Positions 63,778 to 64,000 of a stretch of DNA of 64,000 bases are shown here, one piece after another. The stretch lies in contig NZ_CP048659.1 of assembly GCF_015218165.1 (NCBI RefSeq), forward strand, positions 1,736,001 to 1,800,000. The letters run 5' to 3'. The notes under the pieces are model-generated. The model saw only the letters and a list, made by a program, of their open reading frames with translations, made no database searches and was not told the origin of the DNA. Each line of letters opens with the position of its first letter. Positions within the stretch are counted from its first letter, which is position 1. Made by a program: the position numbers and the translations under genes. The stretch is from Acinetobacter piscicola. Its GTDB lineage: Bacteria > Pseudomonadota > Gammaproteobacteria > Pseudomonadales > Moraxellaceae.

Positions 63778-64000
63778 TACTAACTAAGATTTTAGATTAT
63801 ATCAAGTGTTTTCTTCTAGTAGACGCATAGTAGACCATAGAAAATATTGTGATATATTGCTTAGCGTTATAACAGAGTGCGATTTTATATATGTCATTAT
63901 AAAGAGTAAAGCTCACTAAGCCATTTATTGATCAATCGGAGCTTAATTCAGTGATAGATAGAGAGTGATGTGTCCTGTTATTTCAGCACACATCAAACAA
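63778..64000. other. Right-end intergenic region
   Basis: I see no gene in the last 223 bp. A TGATGTGT / ACACATCA inverted repeat lies at 63966-63995, possibly the start of a neighbouring regulatory region. Confidence 0.4.

Overview
The window looks like a chromosomal segment of an Acinetobacter-like gammaproteobacterium (Moraxellaceae). The DNA is A/T-rich. The housekeeping proteins (PrmB, AroC, PlsB, PilU, CysK, ThiM, TrmO) and the leucine-degradation cluster look like the Acinetobacter versions. This identification is by family resemblance only, without a database search.

Bases 1 to about 40,680 are ordinary chromosome. They hold an MHS-family permease, a sirtuin, two acyl-CoA dehydrogenases, an ABC1-family kinase-like protein, prmB-aroC, two UspA proteins, and a long leftward leucine/ketone-body operon. 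That operon runs liuA-liuB-liuC-liuD-liuE, then a two-subunit 3-oxoacid CoA-transferase, then an AtoE-type transporter. It converts isovaleryl-CoA to acetyl-CoA and acetoacetate and re-activates acetoacetate. A TetR regulator and an acyl-CoA synthetase lie divergent to it. Next come a methyltransferase, plsB, cysK, pilU, fpr, trmO, a large tail-anchored protein with a duplicated domain, an orphan SUKH-type protein, thiM and a zinc-ribbon protein.

Bases 40,686 to 63,705 are a genomic island of about 23 kb. It is bounded by a perfect 91-bp direct repeat containing the 3' part of a tRNA(CAU) gene and its terminator. The intact tRNA gene is at the right end (63,654-63,730, minus strand). A P4-type tyrosine integrase sits at the left end beside the tRNA fragment. 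Paired GCTTACCAG-like repeats lie just inside both ends and could be integrase arm sites.

The island has three parts. (1) A left part with the integrase, a decayed IS30-family element, an unknown gene and an AlpA-like HTH protein. (2) A three-gene recombinase module: a small protein of about 179 residues and two large tyrosine-recombinase-like proteins. Two copies of one 1308-bp IS3-family element have hit it. The first copy splits the small gene. The second removes only the last residues of the third gene. (3) A rightward operon at 53.8-62.2 kb: a short dynamin-like GTPase, a full-length dynamin-like GTPase, an Asn-Pro-repeat protein, a HerA/DUF87-type ATPase carrying a glycine-zipper segment, an LHH-family nuclease and a SUKH-family immunity-like protein. 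A decayed IS3-family element closes the island.

The part-3 operon is the best candidate here for an undescribed system. It joins membrane-remodelling GTPases, a possibly membrane-inserted DNA-pump-type ATPase and a nuclease/immunity pair. I infer a role in anti-phage or anti-plasmid defence or in inter-strain conflict. Nothing in the sequence proves that role.
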